Origin: Phenylobacterium soli
GTDB lineage: Bacteria > Pseudomonadota > Alphaproteobacteria > Caulobacterales > Caulobacteraceae
Direction of reading: 5' to 3'
Length of the DNA stretch: 64,000 bases
Assembly: GCF_003254475.1 (NCBI RefSeq)
Contig: NZ_QFYQ01000001.1
Location: 1,550,001 to 1,614,000, forward strand
Part shown: piece after piece, positions 53,061 to 63,096 of the stretch
Layout: each line of letters opens with the position of its first letter
Position numbering within the stretch: the stretch's first letter is position 1
Position numbers and translations under genes: made by a program
Notes under the pieces: model-generated
What the model was told of the DNA's origin: nothing
The model's database searches: none
Seen by the model: the letters and a program-made list of their open reading frames with translations, nothing else

Positions 53061-53510
53061 TCAGCCGCCGTAGACGACGGAGATGGTCTCGGCGATGCAG
53101 GCGGGCTTGGCCTCGCCCTCGATCTCGATGGTGCACTCGTTGCGCAGCTGCATGCCCCCGGCCTTGGGCTCCGCGCCGATCAGCTTCTGGCGCATGCGCA
53201 CGCGCTTGCCGACGCGGACCATGTTGATGAAGCGCACCTTGTCCGAGCCGTAGTTGATGCCGCGGGTCACGCCCTTGATCGGCAGCATGCCGGCCCCGAG
53301 GAAGGGGATCAGCGACAGGGTCAGGTAGCCGTGGGCGATCGGGCCGCCCATTTCCTTCGTCGCGCGCTCGACGTCGACGTGGATCCACTGGTGGTCACCG
53401 GTGGCGTCGGCGAACTTGTTCACGCGGTCCTGGTCGATCAGCAGCCAGTCGGACACGCCGACTTCCTGGCCCACGAGACCGGGCAGGTCCTTGAATTCCA
53501 CGGGGTTCAT
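53061..53510 (-). CDS. MaoC-like (R)-enoyl-CoA hydratase, 149 aa
   Basis: This hot-dog hydratase adds water to enoyl-CoA. The motif FADATGDHQWIHVD with the catalytic Asp/His, followed by GGPIAHGYLTLSL, is the MaoC/PhaJ hydratase signature. GGGAGCG precedes ATG 53510. It follows the CoA ligase gene in the same direction with a 73-bp gap, so it may take part in degradation of the same acid. Confidence 0.93.
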   Translation of the reverse strand: MNPVEFKDLPGLVGQEVGVSDWLLIDQDRVNKFADATGDHQWIHVDVERATKEMGGPIAHGYLTLSLIPFLGAGMLPIKGVTRGINYGSDKVRFINMVRVGKRVRMRQKLIGAEPKAGGMQLRNECTIEIEGEAKPACIAETISVVYGG

Positions 53511-53583
53511 CGATCGCTCCCTTAGCGTTCCCAATTTCGAGGCGAGACCTCTAACACGGGCGAAGCCGCCCGCAAGGTGAGGC

Positions 53584-55122
53584 TCAGACGATGCGCGAGC
53601 CTTCCTTGCCCCAGTAGGCGTCGCGGATCAGGCGCTTGTAGAGCTTGCCGGTCGGATGGCGCGGCAGCTCCTGCATGAAGTCCATCATGCGCGGCGTCTT
53701 CACGTGGCTGAGGTTGGCGCGGATGTAGCCCATCAGCTCGGTGCGCAGGGAGTCGTGGTCGGCGTTCCAGTCCATCGGCTGGATGACGGCCACGACCTTC
53801 TCGCCCATCTCCTCGTCGGGGGCGCCGACGACGGCGGCGTCGGCCACCTTCGGATGGGTGACGAGCAGGTTCTCGATCTCCTGCGGATAGATGTTCACGC
53901 CGCCCGAGATGATCATGAAGCTCTTGCGGTCGGTGAGGTAGAGGTAGCCCTCCTCGTCGACCCAGCCCACGTCGCCCAGCGTCGTCCAGCCGTACTTGTT
54001 GGTGTTCTCGGCGACCTTGCCGGGATCGTTGTGGTAGGCGAGCGGCGCGCCGCCGGAGAAGTAGACGAGGCCCTCGCTGCGCGGCGGCAGGGGCTCGCCG
54101 TCCTCGCCGCAGATCTTCACCTCGGCGGTCAGGCCGCGGCCGACCGAGCCCTTGTGGTTCAGCCACTCCTGGCTGGAGATGTAGCAGAAGCCGTTGCCCT
54201 CGGAGCCGGCGTAGTATTCGTGGATCACCGGGCCCCACCAGGCGATCATCTGCTCCTTGACCGGGATCGGGCAGGGGGCGGCGGCGTGGACCGCCGACTT
54301 CATCGACGAGACGTCGTACTTCGCCCGCACCTCTTCCGGCAGCTTCAGCATGCGCACGAAGTGGGTGGGCACGAACTGGCCGCAGTCGATCTTGTACTTC
54401 TCGATCAGGCCGAGCGCGGTCTCCGGGTCGAACTTCTCCATCACCACGACGGTGCCGCCGAGGCGGTGGACGCCCATGCACCAGCGCAGCGGCGCGGCGT
54501 GATAGAGCGGCGCCGGCGACAGGTAGATGCAGTCCGGCTTGAAGCCGAACACCTGGTTGGCCAGCATCGACAGCGCGTTCGGCTCGTCGATGGCCCCGCC
54601 GGTGAGCGCCGGCTTGATGCCCTTGGGGCGGCCGGTGGTGCCGGAGGAATAGAGCATGTCTGAGCCGGCGGTCTCGTCGGCGATCGGGGTGGTGGGGAAG
54701 GCCGCGCGGGCCGCCTCGAAGCTCTCGTAGGGCGCGCGGGTCTCGCCGACCATGTAGAGCTTGATGCCCTTGAGCAGGGCGGGCAGTTCGTCGACCACGG
54801 CGCCGACGCCGGTCGAGGTGATCAGCACCTTCGCCTCGCAGTCGCCCATGATGTACTCGATCTCGGCCGCCTGAAGCTTGGATGAGATGCAGGTGTAGTA
54901 GAGCCCGGCGCGCTGGGCCGCCCAGGCGACCTCGAAGTAGCGCGGATGGTTGTCGAGCAGGATGGCGATGACGTCGCCGGCCTTCAGGCCGAGCGAGCGG
55001 AACAGGTGCGCGCCCTGGTTCGAGCGGGCCTCGAGGTCGGCATAGGTCACGGTCTCGCCCGTGCCGGCCATGATGTAGGCGGCGCGGTCCGGATGGGTCC
55101 TGGCGTGGGTCGCCGGATGCAT
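53584..55122 (-). CDS. AMP-forming acyl-CoA synthetase (FadD3/long-chain type), 512 aa
   Basis: The adenylation core shows LYSSGTTGRPKGI at ~166-178, the helix APLYHAAPLRW, YYAGSEGNGFCYI, TTLGDVGWVDEEGYLYLTDR and the catalytic lysine in HPTGKLYKR. It resembles FadD/steroid-degradation type CoA ligases; the substrate is unknown. AGGGAG precedes ATG 55122. It is divergent from the enoyl-CoA hydratase gene, and the 135-bp region between them has a 7-bp inverted repeat. Confidence 0.92.
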   Translation of the reverse strand: MHPATHARTHPDRAAYIMAGTGETVTYADLEARSNQGAHLFRSLGLKAGDVIAILLDNHPRYFEVAWAAQRAGLYYTCISSKLQAAEIEYIMGDCEAKVLITSTGVGAVVDELPALLKGIKLYMVGETRAPYESFEAARAAFPTTPIADETAGSDMLYSSGTTGRPKGIKPALTGGAIDEPNALSMLANQVFGFKPDCIYLSPAPLYHAAPLRWCMGVHRLGGTVVVMEKFDPETALGLIEKYKIDCGQFVPTHFVRMLKLPEEVRAKYDVSSMKSAVHAAAPCPIPVKEQMIAWWGPVIHEYYAGSEGNGFCYISSQEWLNHKGSVGRGLTAEVKICGEDGEPLPPRSEGLVYFSGGAPLAYHNDPGKVAENTNKYGWTTLGDVGWVDEEGYLYLTDRKSFMIISGGVNIYPQEIENLLVTHPKVADAAVVGAPDEEMGEKVVAVIQPMDWNADHDSLRTELMGYIRANLSHVKTPRMMDFMQELPRHPTGKLYKRLIRDAYWGKEGSRIV

Positions 55123-55164
55123 GTGGTCAACTCCCTGGCGGCGTCCGGGCGGACGCGGCGTAAC

Positions 55165-55213
55165 TTATCTTTGTTCAGCGCTATTGCGGGCCTTGACCTA
55201 CCGTCCGTCAAGG
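55165..55213. promoter_or_regulatory. putative operator region between CoA ligase and enoyl-CoA hydratase
   Basis: Two elements stand out: TTATCTTTGTTCA (55165-55177), the 13-mer shared with two other intergenic regions, and the inverted repeat CCTTGAC-N9-GTCAAGG (55191-55213). The latter has the size and symmetry of a TetR- or GntR-type operator, but no regulator gene is adjacent. Confidence 0.45.
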
Positions 55214-55257
55214 CGACCGGAATGCGCCATCTTCATCATCGACAGCGAGACGAAATC

Positions 55258-56139
55258 ATGGCGCGCGACTTCGAGACCATCCTGTATTCGGTGGAGGACG
55301 GCATCGCCACCGTCACCCTGAACCGGCCCGACAAGCTGAACGCCTTCAACACCCAGATGATGAAGGACCTGATCGCGGTGCTGGACGAGACCGACGCCGA
55401 CGACAAGGTGCGCTGCGTGATCGTCACCGGCGCCGGGCGCGCCTTCTGCGCCGGCGCGGACCTGTCGGCCGGCGGCTCGACGTTCGACTACGACAAGCGC
55501 AGCGAAGAGGATCGCGAGGCGCGGGTGCGCGACGGGGTGCAGCGCGACGGCGGCGGCCTGCTGACCCTGCGCATCTTCGACAGCCTCAAGCCGATCATCA
55601 GCGCCTGCAACGGCCCGGCCGTCGGCGTCGGCGTCACCATGCAGCTCGCCATGGACATCCGGCTGGCCTCGACCCAGGCGCGCTACGGCTTCGTGTTCGC
55701 CCGCCGCGGCCTCAATCCGGAAGCGGCCTCGTCCTGGTTCCTGCCGCACCTGGTCGGCGTCCAGACGGCGCTCGAGTGGTGCTACACGGGCCGCATCTTC
55801 CCGGCCCAGGAGGCGCACGAGCGCGGCCTCGTCCGCTCGATCCACGAGCCCGACGACCTGCTGCCGGCGGCCAAGGCGATCGCCCGCGAGATCGCCGACA
55901 ACACCGCCCCGGTGTCGGTGGCCATCACCCGCCAGCTGATCTGGCGCATGGCCGGCGCGTCCCATCCGATGGAGGCCCACCAGGCCGACAGCCGCGGCAT
56001 CCAGGCGCGCGGCAAATCCGGCGACGCGCGCGAGGGCGTGACCTCGTTCCTCGAAAAGCGGCCGCCGAACTATCCGGACACGGTCTCCAAGGACCTGCCG
56101 GACATCTGGCCGCATTGGAAAGCGCCGACCTTCAGCTAG
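55258..56139 (+). CDS. enoyl-CoA hydratase/isomerase (crotonase), 293 aa
   Basis: The crotonase fold is clear: VTLNRPDKLNAFNTQM, the oxyanion-hole segment GAGRAFCAGADLSAGG, ACNGPAVGVGVTMQLAMDIR and LNPEAASSWFLPHLVG with a conserved Glu. It hydrates trans-2-enoyl-CoA in beta-oxidation or a related branch. ATG 55258 has a weak GCGAGA site. Context (CoA ligase divergent, MaoC beyond) makes a small acyl-CoA degradation module. Confidence 0.92.
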   Translation: MARDFETILYSVEDGIATVTLNRPDKLNAFNTQMMKDLIAVLDETDADDKVRCVIVTGAGRAFCAGADLSAGGSTFDYDKRSEEDREARVRDGVQRDGGGLLTLRIFDSLKPIISACNGPAVGVGVTMQLAMDIRLASTQARYGFVFARRGLNPEAASSWFLPHLVGVQTALEWCYTGRIFPAQEAHERGLVRSIHEPDDLLPAAKAIAREIADNTAPVSVAITRQLIWRMAGASHPMEAHQADSRGIQARGKSGDAREGVTSFLEKRPPNYPDTVSKDLPDIWPHWKAPTFS

Positions 56140-56407
56140 GTCGAGAGCCCTCGTGAGCGGGGGCTGACGCCGCGGACGAGCGTGCGAGCATCAATTGCCT
56201 GTAGGTAGAGTCTCGCACGCTTACTCGTCTCAAAGCACCGGTACGATTTCAAAAACCCGGTTCAATTGGTTTAGCCCGGCCGGGAGACCGGCATTTTGTT
56301 TAAACCAGCGCTTGTGCTTGCCATCACGACCAGATAAGGACGCCGCTACTGATCAGATTGATCGATTCAGCGGCCTCATTCGGCGCGTCGCCTGTGGAAT
56401 GACAAGA

Positions 56408-56827
56408 ATGGACGAGAAGTCGGAAGTCATCGAGATGACCGCGGACATTGTTTCCGCCTACGTGGGAAACAATACCGTTGCGGCGGCCGACCTGCCGAGC
56501 CTGATCCAGAGCGTCCATCGCGCGCTCGCCGGCATCTCGTCCGGCTCCGAGACCGCCGAGGCCGCTCCGAAGGAGCCGGCCGTGCCGATCCGCCGCTCGA
56601 TCACCCCCGATTACCTCGTCTGCCTCGAGGACGGCCGCAAGTTCAAGTCGCTGAAGCGGCACCTGCGCACCAAGTACAACATGAGCCCTGAGGAGTACCG
56701 GGCGAAGTGGAGCCTGCCGAAGGACTATCCGATGGTCGCCCCGAACTACGCCAAGGCGCGTTCGGACCTGGCCAAGCAGATGGGCCTGGGCCAAGGCGGC
56801 CGCCAGGCGGCGCGCAAGAAGCGCTGA
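56408..56827 (+). CDS. mucR: MucR/Ros-family transcriptional regulator, 139 aa
   Basis: The N-terminus MDEKSEVIEMTADIVSAYVG and the DNA-binding domain YLVCLEDGRKFKSLKRHLRT, YNMSPEEYRAKWSLPKDYPM and VAPNYAKARSDLAKQ identify MucR, a global H-NS-like repressor in alphaproteobacteria (in Caulobacter tied to the SciP/CtrA programme). The zinc-finger set is incomplete: the second Cys is Asp and one His position is Lys. ATG 56408 is chosen for its spacing to GGAA; ATG 56399 is possible. The 268-bp region upstream is AT-rich, as expected for self-regulation. Confidence 0.93.
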   Translation: MDEKSEVIEMTADIVSAYVGNNTVAAADLPSLIQSVHRALAGISSGSETAEAAPKEPAVPIRRSITPDYLVCLEDGRKFKSLKRHLRTKYNMSPEEYRAKWSLPKDYPMVAPNYAKARSDLAKQMGLGQGGRQAARKKR

Positions 56828-56852
56828 ACCGGCCGACATTCTAGACTGAGCA

Positions 56853-56882
56853 CGCCCGCCGAAAGGCGGGCGTTTTCGTTTG
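56853..56882 (+). terminator. rho-independent terminator of mucR
   Basis: CGCCCGCC / GGCGGGCG with a GAAA loop is followed by TTTTCGTTT, 26 bases after the mucR stop. Confidence 0.93.
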
Positions 56883-56940
56883 CGCCGGCCCGCCGCAAGG
56901 ACGGAATTCCGCCGGCGTTAACCCAATTTCGCTTGCCGCC

Positions 56941-56978
56941 GATTCGCGCATCAGGCGATAGTTGATTCGCTGCGAATC
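56941..56978. promoter_or_regulatory. cluster of three GANTC (CcrM) sites upstream of the PAS_5 gene
   Basis: GATTC at 56941 and 56964 and GAATC at 56974 lie within 38 bases, 26-63 bases above the ATG. GANTC is the cell-cycle methylation site in this class of bacteria, and clusters in promoters often mark GcrA/CcrM control. Confidence 0.5.
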
Positions 56979-57003
56979 CAAGCAGTTGTGGGGGACTTTG
57001 GAG

Positions 57004-57486
57004 ATGGCGGCGCAGATCGGCGCCCCGGCGGCGGCGGCGCGTGCGCACGAGGAGCTGTTCGCCTATTGGGCCTCGCGCCGGAAGGGCGCGATGCTGCCCG
57101 GCCGTCGCGACCTGTCTCCCGGCGACATCAAGCGCCTGCTGCCCACCGTCAGCCTCATCGACGTGCTGCGCGAGCCGCTCGACTTCCGCGTCCGCCTGGC
57201 GGGCACCGCCCTCTACGACGTCTATGGCCGCGAGATCACCGGCCGGCGCCTTGCGGAGATCTACAACAGCTCGGCGGCCGATTACTGGCGCTCCGAGCTT
57301 TCGCAGGTCGCCGAGGGCAAGCCTTCCGTGGGCGTGCACAACCTCGCCTGGCGCGGCGCCTCGCACCTGTCGATCCTGTGGCTGCGGCTGCCGCTCGCCT
57401 CGAACGGGACCGATGTCGACATGATCCTCGGCTATGACGCCGTCATCGGCCTCGGCCAGGTGACGACGGGCGTCCGCGCCGCCTAG
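57004..57486 (+). CDS. PAS_5 (PF07310-like) domain protein, 160 aa
   Basis: The protein consists of a single PAS-like domain: ELFAYWASRRKGAMLPGRRD, IKRLLPTVSLIDVL, FRVRLAGTALYDVYGREITG and a final strand MILGYDAVIGL. This matches the short PAS_5 proteins that are numerous in Caulobacter and Phenylobacterium. They have no output domain and their function is unsettled. ATG 57004 follows GGGGGACTTTGGAG. The stop shares CTAG with the convergent sufE. Confidence 0.85.
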   Translation: MAAQIGAPAAAARAHEELFAYWASRRKGAMLPGRRDLSPGDIKRLLPTVSLIDVLREPLDFRVRLAGTALYDVYGREITGRRLAEIYNSSAADYWRSELSQVAEGKPSVGVHNLAWRGASHLSILWLRLPLASNGTDVDMILGYDAVIGLGQVTTGVRAA

Positions 57487-57908
57487 GCCGCCGCCGCCAA
57501 CTCCGCGTCCCGGCGGATGCGGGCGACCATCGAGGCCAGTCCATTCGACCGCTGGGAGGAGAGCGCGCCGGTGAGGCCGAGGCGCTCGAAGGCCGCCTTG
57601 GCGTCGAAGGCCAGGATGTCGGCCGGGTGGCGGCCCGAGTAGAGGCGCAGGACGAGGGCGATCAGGCCGCGCACGATATGGGCGTCGGAATCGCCGCGGA
57701 ACCGCAGGCCGCCGTCCCCCTGCGGCTCGGTGACGAGCCAGACCTGGCTGGCGCAGCCGCGCACCTTGTTGAGGTCCGAGCGCTCGGCGTCGGAAAGCGG
57801 GGCCAGCTCCTTGCCGAGCTCGATCACGTAGCGATAGCGCTCCTCCCAGTCGCCCAGGAGGTCGAATTCTTCGGCGATGTCCGCCAGCTCGCTGTCGATC
57901 GCGCTCAT
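57483..57908 (-). CDS. sufE: cysteine desulfuration protein SufE
   Basis: SufE accepts sulfur from the SufS desulfurase and passes it to the Fe-S scaffold. The acceptor cysteine is C52 in VRGCASQVWLV, in the family's usual loop, preceded by RYRYVIELGKELAPL. DILAFDAKAAFERLGL and LSSQRSNGLASMVARI close the domain. At 141 residues it is normal. The rest of the suf operon is not in the window. Confidence 0.95.
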   Translation of the reverse strand: MSAIDSELADIAEEFDLLGDWEERYRYVIELGKELAPLSDAERSDLNKVRGCASQVWLVTEPQGDGGLRFRGDSDAHIVRGLIALVLRLYSGRHPADILAFDAKAAFERLGLTGALSSQRSNGLASMVARIRRDAELAAAA

Positions 57909-57965
57909 CGGCGGCGACTTAAGGACCGCGTCGCGCCGGCGCAAGCCGCATGGCGGCCGTTGGGG

Positions 57966-58712
57966 TCACGCCGCCGGCAGGCGGACCGTGGCGGTGATCC
58001 TCTGGCCGCGCTCGGCCGCGAGGGTCAGCCGGCCGCCCATGGCCTGGCAGGTGAGGGCGCAGATCGGCAGGCCGAGCCCGGCCCCCTCGGCGGCGCGGGT
58101 CAGGGCGCTCTCCCCCTGCTCGAAGGGCTTGAGGAGGCGGGCGAGGTCGTCCGGATCGGCGTTGGGGAAAGGGTTGGCGATCTCGATGTCCACCCATCGG
58201 CCGGCCTGGCGCGCGGCGATGCGCACCTCCGACCCCTGCGGGGAAAAGACGATCGCATTGTGGATCAGGGCGGAGAGCGCGTTGCGCAGCCCGCGGGCGT
58301 CGGCCACCACCTGCGGCAGGGCGGTCTCGCCGCCGGCGAGCACCACCTTCGTCCCGTGTTCGTCGACTTCGCGGGAGAGGCCCGTCAGGGCTTCCTCGAC
58401 GGCGGCGCCCACAGGTTCGGGCCGCAGGTCCCATTCGACCGCGTTCCCCTCCAGACGAGCGATCTCCAACACCTGATTCACAAGTTTCAACAGCTTGTGC
58501 CCGCTCTCGCGGATGATTTCGGCGTATTCCTTGTACTGGGGGGCGCCCAGAGGCCCGTAGAGTTCGCCGGCCAGGATCTCGGAGAAGCCCAGGATGGAGT
58601 TGAGCGGCGTGCGCAGTTCGTGGCTCACCATCCGCAGGAAGGAGCGTTTCTGCGCTTCCACCGCGTCCTTGGACGCGCGCGGAGCGGGAGTCGGATCAGC
58701 CGCTGGGCGCAT
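57966..58712 (-). CDS. soluble sensor histidine kinase core, 248 aa
   Basis: The protein is almost only DHp and HATPase: H-box MVSHELRTPLNSILGFSEIL with H31, N-box LRNALSALIHNAIVFSPQG, and GAGLGLPICALTCQAMGG as the G2 box. There is no sensor or membrane domain, and the D-box (NPFPNADPDD) is weak. It resembles the PAS kinase encoded divergently, especially around GELYGPLG..YKEYAEII. Partners are unknown. The gene is 58 bp downstream of sufE's start. Confidence 0.88.
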   Translation of the reverse strand: MRPAADPTPAPRASKDAVEAQKRSFLRMVSHELRTPLNSILGFSEILAGELYGPLGAPQYKEYAEIIRESGHKLLKLVNQVLEIARLEGNAVEWDLRPEPVGAAVEEALTGLSREVDEHGTKVVLAGGETALPQVVADARGLRNALSALIHNAIVFSPQGSEVRIAARQAGRWVDIEIANPFPNADPDDLARLLKPFEQGESALTRAAEGAGLGLPICALTCQAMGGRLTLAAERGQRITATVRLPAA

Positions 58713-58895
58713 CTTGAAGGGCGCGGGCCTCTACGTTCGAACGGACGCATCTTTCCGCGACGCGCTTACGAATTTGTTTCCGCTGAGGCGGGCAAGGTGA
58801 TGCGCAGGTCGCGCCGGAGGCGAGCCGCCTTAACCGGACTCGCGCGGACCGCTAAGCTCAAGCCGTTCGCAACCGCTGCGGACGGAGTGGGAGGT

Positions 58896-60559
<1,664 letters not shown>

Positions 60560-60563
<4 letters not shown>

Positions 60564-61642
60564 GCGGCGGCGAAGGCCTGCTCGACGCGGGCCACCACCT
60601 CGCTCCAGTCATCCGCATCGCGCTGCCGGAAGAGCCGCATCTGCGGATACCAGGGCGAGCGCTCGCCGAGGCCCCAGCGCCAGTCCGGCACGAAGGGCAG
60701 GAGCGTCCAGCAGGGCTTGCCCATGGCGCCGGCCAGGTGGGCGATGGCGGTGTCGACGCTGATCACCAGGGCCAGCGGCTCGATGAGCTGGCGCGTGTCT
60801 TCGAAGTCCTGCGCCCCCGTGACCTGCGGATCGAGGTTCACCGCCCCGGGGAGGGCGAGCAGGCGCTCGGCGAGCTGCGGCGGCAGGACCCGGCGCGGGT
60901 CGGGCGCGGCGCTGCCCACGGCCATCACGCCGAGGCCGGCGCGCGGCGCCCCGCCCGGCAGGTAGACGGCGTCGGGCACGGTGTCGGGCTCGGTTCCGAG
61001 CCGGTGCGGCAGGGAGGCGGCCAGCACCCAGGCGTCGGCGCGCGGCACCTCGACGCTCGGGCCCAGCGGCACGAGGCGCACGCCGAGGAGGGCGAAGAGG
61101 CGGGGCATGTTCGGCCGGCAGAGCAGGGTCACCTCGATCCCGCGGGCCTTCAGCAGCGGGACGTAGCGATTGAACATGATCTCGTCGCCGAAGCCCTGTT
61201 CGGGCAGCACGACCAGCGAGCGGACCGGCTCGCCCTGCCACTCGGGGAAGCTCAGCTTGGGCTTGCCGCTGACGTGGCGGGTCATCTGGATGTCGCGGCC
61301 CTCGTAGAATCGCCAGCCCTCCGCGTAGTCGCCCGAGCGCAGCAGGTTGAGGGCGAGCGGCAGGCCCAGCCGGGGCTCGTCCGCCGCGGTGGCGGCGACG
61401 CCGCGCAGGATCGCCCGGGCTTCCTCGTAGCGCCCCATCAGGTCGAGGGTGATGCCGAGGGTGACCTGGATCTGGGGTCCGCCGGCCGCCTTGAAGGCCA
61501 TGCGCAGGAGGCGCTCCGCCTCCTCGTGGCGACCGGCGTCGGCGGCTGCGACGGCGCGGTCGAAGACTTCCTTGCTGGTGAGCGGACGGGCGTTGGGGGG
61601 CGGGGGATTCGACACGGCCGGATCATCGCCGCGCGCCCGCAT
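60560..61642 (-). CDS. TPR protein with GT9/GT41-like glycosyltransferase domain, ~360 aa
   Basis: Residues ~20-120 are TPR-like (AEDAGRHEEAERLLRMAF-type helices). The rest resembles the GT-B half found in TPR-glycosyltransferases: VVLPEQGFGDEIMFNRYVPLLKA and VISVDTAIAHLAGAMGKPCW with WRWGLGERSPWYPQMRLFRQ, which binds the nucleotide sugar in heptosyltransferase-like enzymes. The acceptor is unknown. ATG 61642 is taken, with GTG 61615 (SNPPPPNARP) as alternative. Confidence 0.82.
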
Positions 61643-61660
61643 CGGCGCAACGTGCGGCGG

Positions 61661-62575
61661 CTAGCGGGCGGTCATCTGGACGAAGGCGCGGCCGGCCGCG
61701 AAGTCGCCCACCTCCACGTAGGCGCGCCGCACGCGGTCGCCGGGGAACAGGAAGTCGACGGCGATCGCCTCGCGAGGGTCGAGGGCGGCGAGCGCGCGGG
61801 CGGCCGGGGCGGGGAAGCGGAAAGCCCAGGCCGGCGCCTTGCCCGCCTGGTCCTTCGGCAGCAGGTCGCGGCCGGCCGGCTGGCGGGCCTCGGCCATGAC
61901 GCTGGTGAGGGCGGCCGGCGGCGGCATGCGCCGGGCCAGCGGCAGGCCGGTGGTGGCGCCGAGGGAGACGCGCTGCAGATAGGGACCCGCGCTGCGGCCC
62001 TCGTCGCGCATGACCAAGCGCGCGGCGTAGGGCTGGGCGCCGTCGGCGAAGCGGCCCACGGCGAGCAGGGCCGGCGCATCCTCGCGCCCGGCCAGGCCGA
62101 AGCTCATGCGATCGGCGCCGAAGGCGGTGTCCTGCTTCAGCCGCCAGGGATTGGCGGCGCTGACGTAGCGGTCCGCCTGCCAGCCGGCGACGTCCCCCGG
62201 ATAGGCGATGCGGTTGACGCGGGAGAAGCCGGCGAAGGCCTGGCGCACGCGGTCGGCGGCGACGGTGACGTCCTTCGAGCGGCAGTCGGCCCCGGCGGCG
62301 CGGCCCCGGGCGATGCGCTCGGTCTGGGCGATCTCCTCGGCGCTCGCGCCGGCGCGCAGGGCCGCGCCACGGGCCTGGGCCGCCGCGGCGGCGAGGGCGC
62401 GGGCGAGGTCGGGCGTGAACAGGCCGCATCGGCTGCCCGCGGCGGTCATGACCGTACGCTCGTAGAACAGGTCCAGCGGCCGCGCGTGCGCGAGCCCGGG
62501 CGCGGCGGCCAGCGCCACACCCAACAACCCCATCCACCGAGACGCCGGCCGCGCATTGATGCGCGTGCTCTTCAT
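61661..62575 (-). CDS. exported hypothetical protein, 304 aa
   Basis: A signal peptide covers the N-terminus up to ~residue 31 (GLLGVALAAAPGLAHA). The mature protein begins RPLDLFYERTVMTAAGSRC and contains two cysteines (SRCGLF, ADCRSKD). Later there is a central beta-rich part (YAARLVMRDEGRSAGPYLQRV) and a C-terminal VDFLFPGDRVRRAYVEVGDFAAGRAFV. I do not recognise the family. AGGACGC precedes ATG 62575. It lies 18 bp upstream of the TPR-glycosyltransferase and may share its transcript. Confidence 0.78.
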   Translation of the reverse strand: MKSTRINARPASRWMGLLGVALAAAPGLAHARPLDLFYERTVMTAAGSRCGLFTPDLARALAAAAAQARGAALRAGASAEEIAQTERIARGRAAGADCRSKDVTVAADRVRQAFAGFSRVNRIAYPGDVAGWQADRYVSAANPWRLKQDTAFGADRMSFGLAGREDAPALLAVGRFADGAQPYAARLVMRDEGRSAGPYLQRVSLGATTGLPLARRMPPPAALTSVMAEARQPAGRDLLPKDQAGKAPAWAFRFPAPAARALAALDPREAIAVDFLFPGDRVRRAYVEVGDFAAGRAFVQMTAR

Positions 62576-62742
62576 GCGTCCTAGTCCATCACCGTCGTCG
62601 TTCAGATCCGACCCAATTGAATTCCTGGGCCTTGGAGCCATCAGTAACGGCTGCGGGTTTCCGGAGGGTTAGCGACGGCGAGAGGCCGGATGACGAGGGG
62701 CCGGATGACAGGGCCGGCCGGCTCTGCGCATGTTCCGCCGCG

Positions 62743-63075
62743 ATGCTGCTTTCCACCGACATCTGGGTCGCCGCCCTGATCCGCCGGGCCGAGTTGGGCG
62801 GAGCCTTCGCCGTGGTCGCGCGCAAGGGCGACGCGCGCGCCGGCTCGGTTCTGGTCAAGGTGCTCAACCGGACCGACGGCACGGCGCGGCTCTATTCCGA
62901 GGCGACGCGGATGGACGGCGAGCGGGTGTGGATGCAGCCGCAGCCCTCCACGGAGGAGCCGGACCTCGACCGCTATATCGAGCGGTCGGTGAAGATCGAC
63001 CCGGACATCTGGGTGGTGGAGGTGGAGGACAAGCAGGGCCGCCATTTCCTGACCGAGCCGGTGGAACGCAGCTGA
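62743..63075 (+). CDS. DUF1491 family protein, 110 aa
   Basis: The peptide MLLSTDIWVAALIRRAELGG, followed by ARKGDARAGSVLVKVLNR, LYSEATRMDGERVWMQP and DPDIWVVEVEDKQGRHFL, matches DUF1491, a small alphaproteobacterial family of unknown function. The start ATG 62743 is where the family begins. It lies 21 bp upstream of the DNA ligase gene. Confidence 0.92.
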   Translation: MLLSTDIWVAALIRRAELGGAFAVVARKGDARAGSVLVKVLNRTDGTARLYSEATRMDGERVWMQPQPSTEEPDLDRYIERSVKIDPDIWVVEVEDKQGRHFLTEPVERS

Positions 63076-63096
63076 GGCGAAAGGCGCTTCGGGGCC

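Noticed and set aside
58800-58895. Longer N-terminus of the PAS histidine kinase from ATG 58800
   Set aside because: The extra 32 residues are mostly Arg/Ala with weaker codon bias, and GTG 58896 has a good ribosome binding site; kept only as an alternative.
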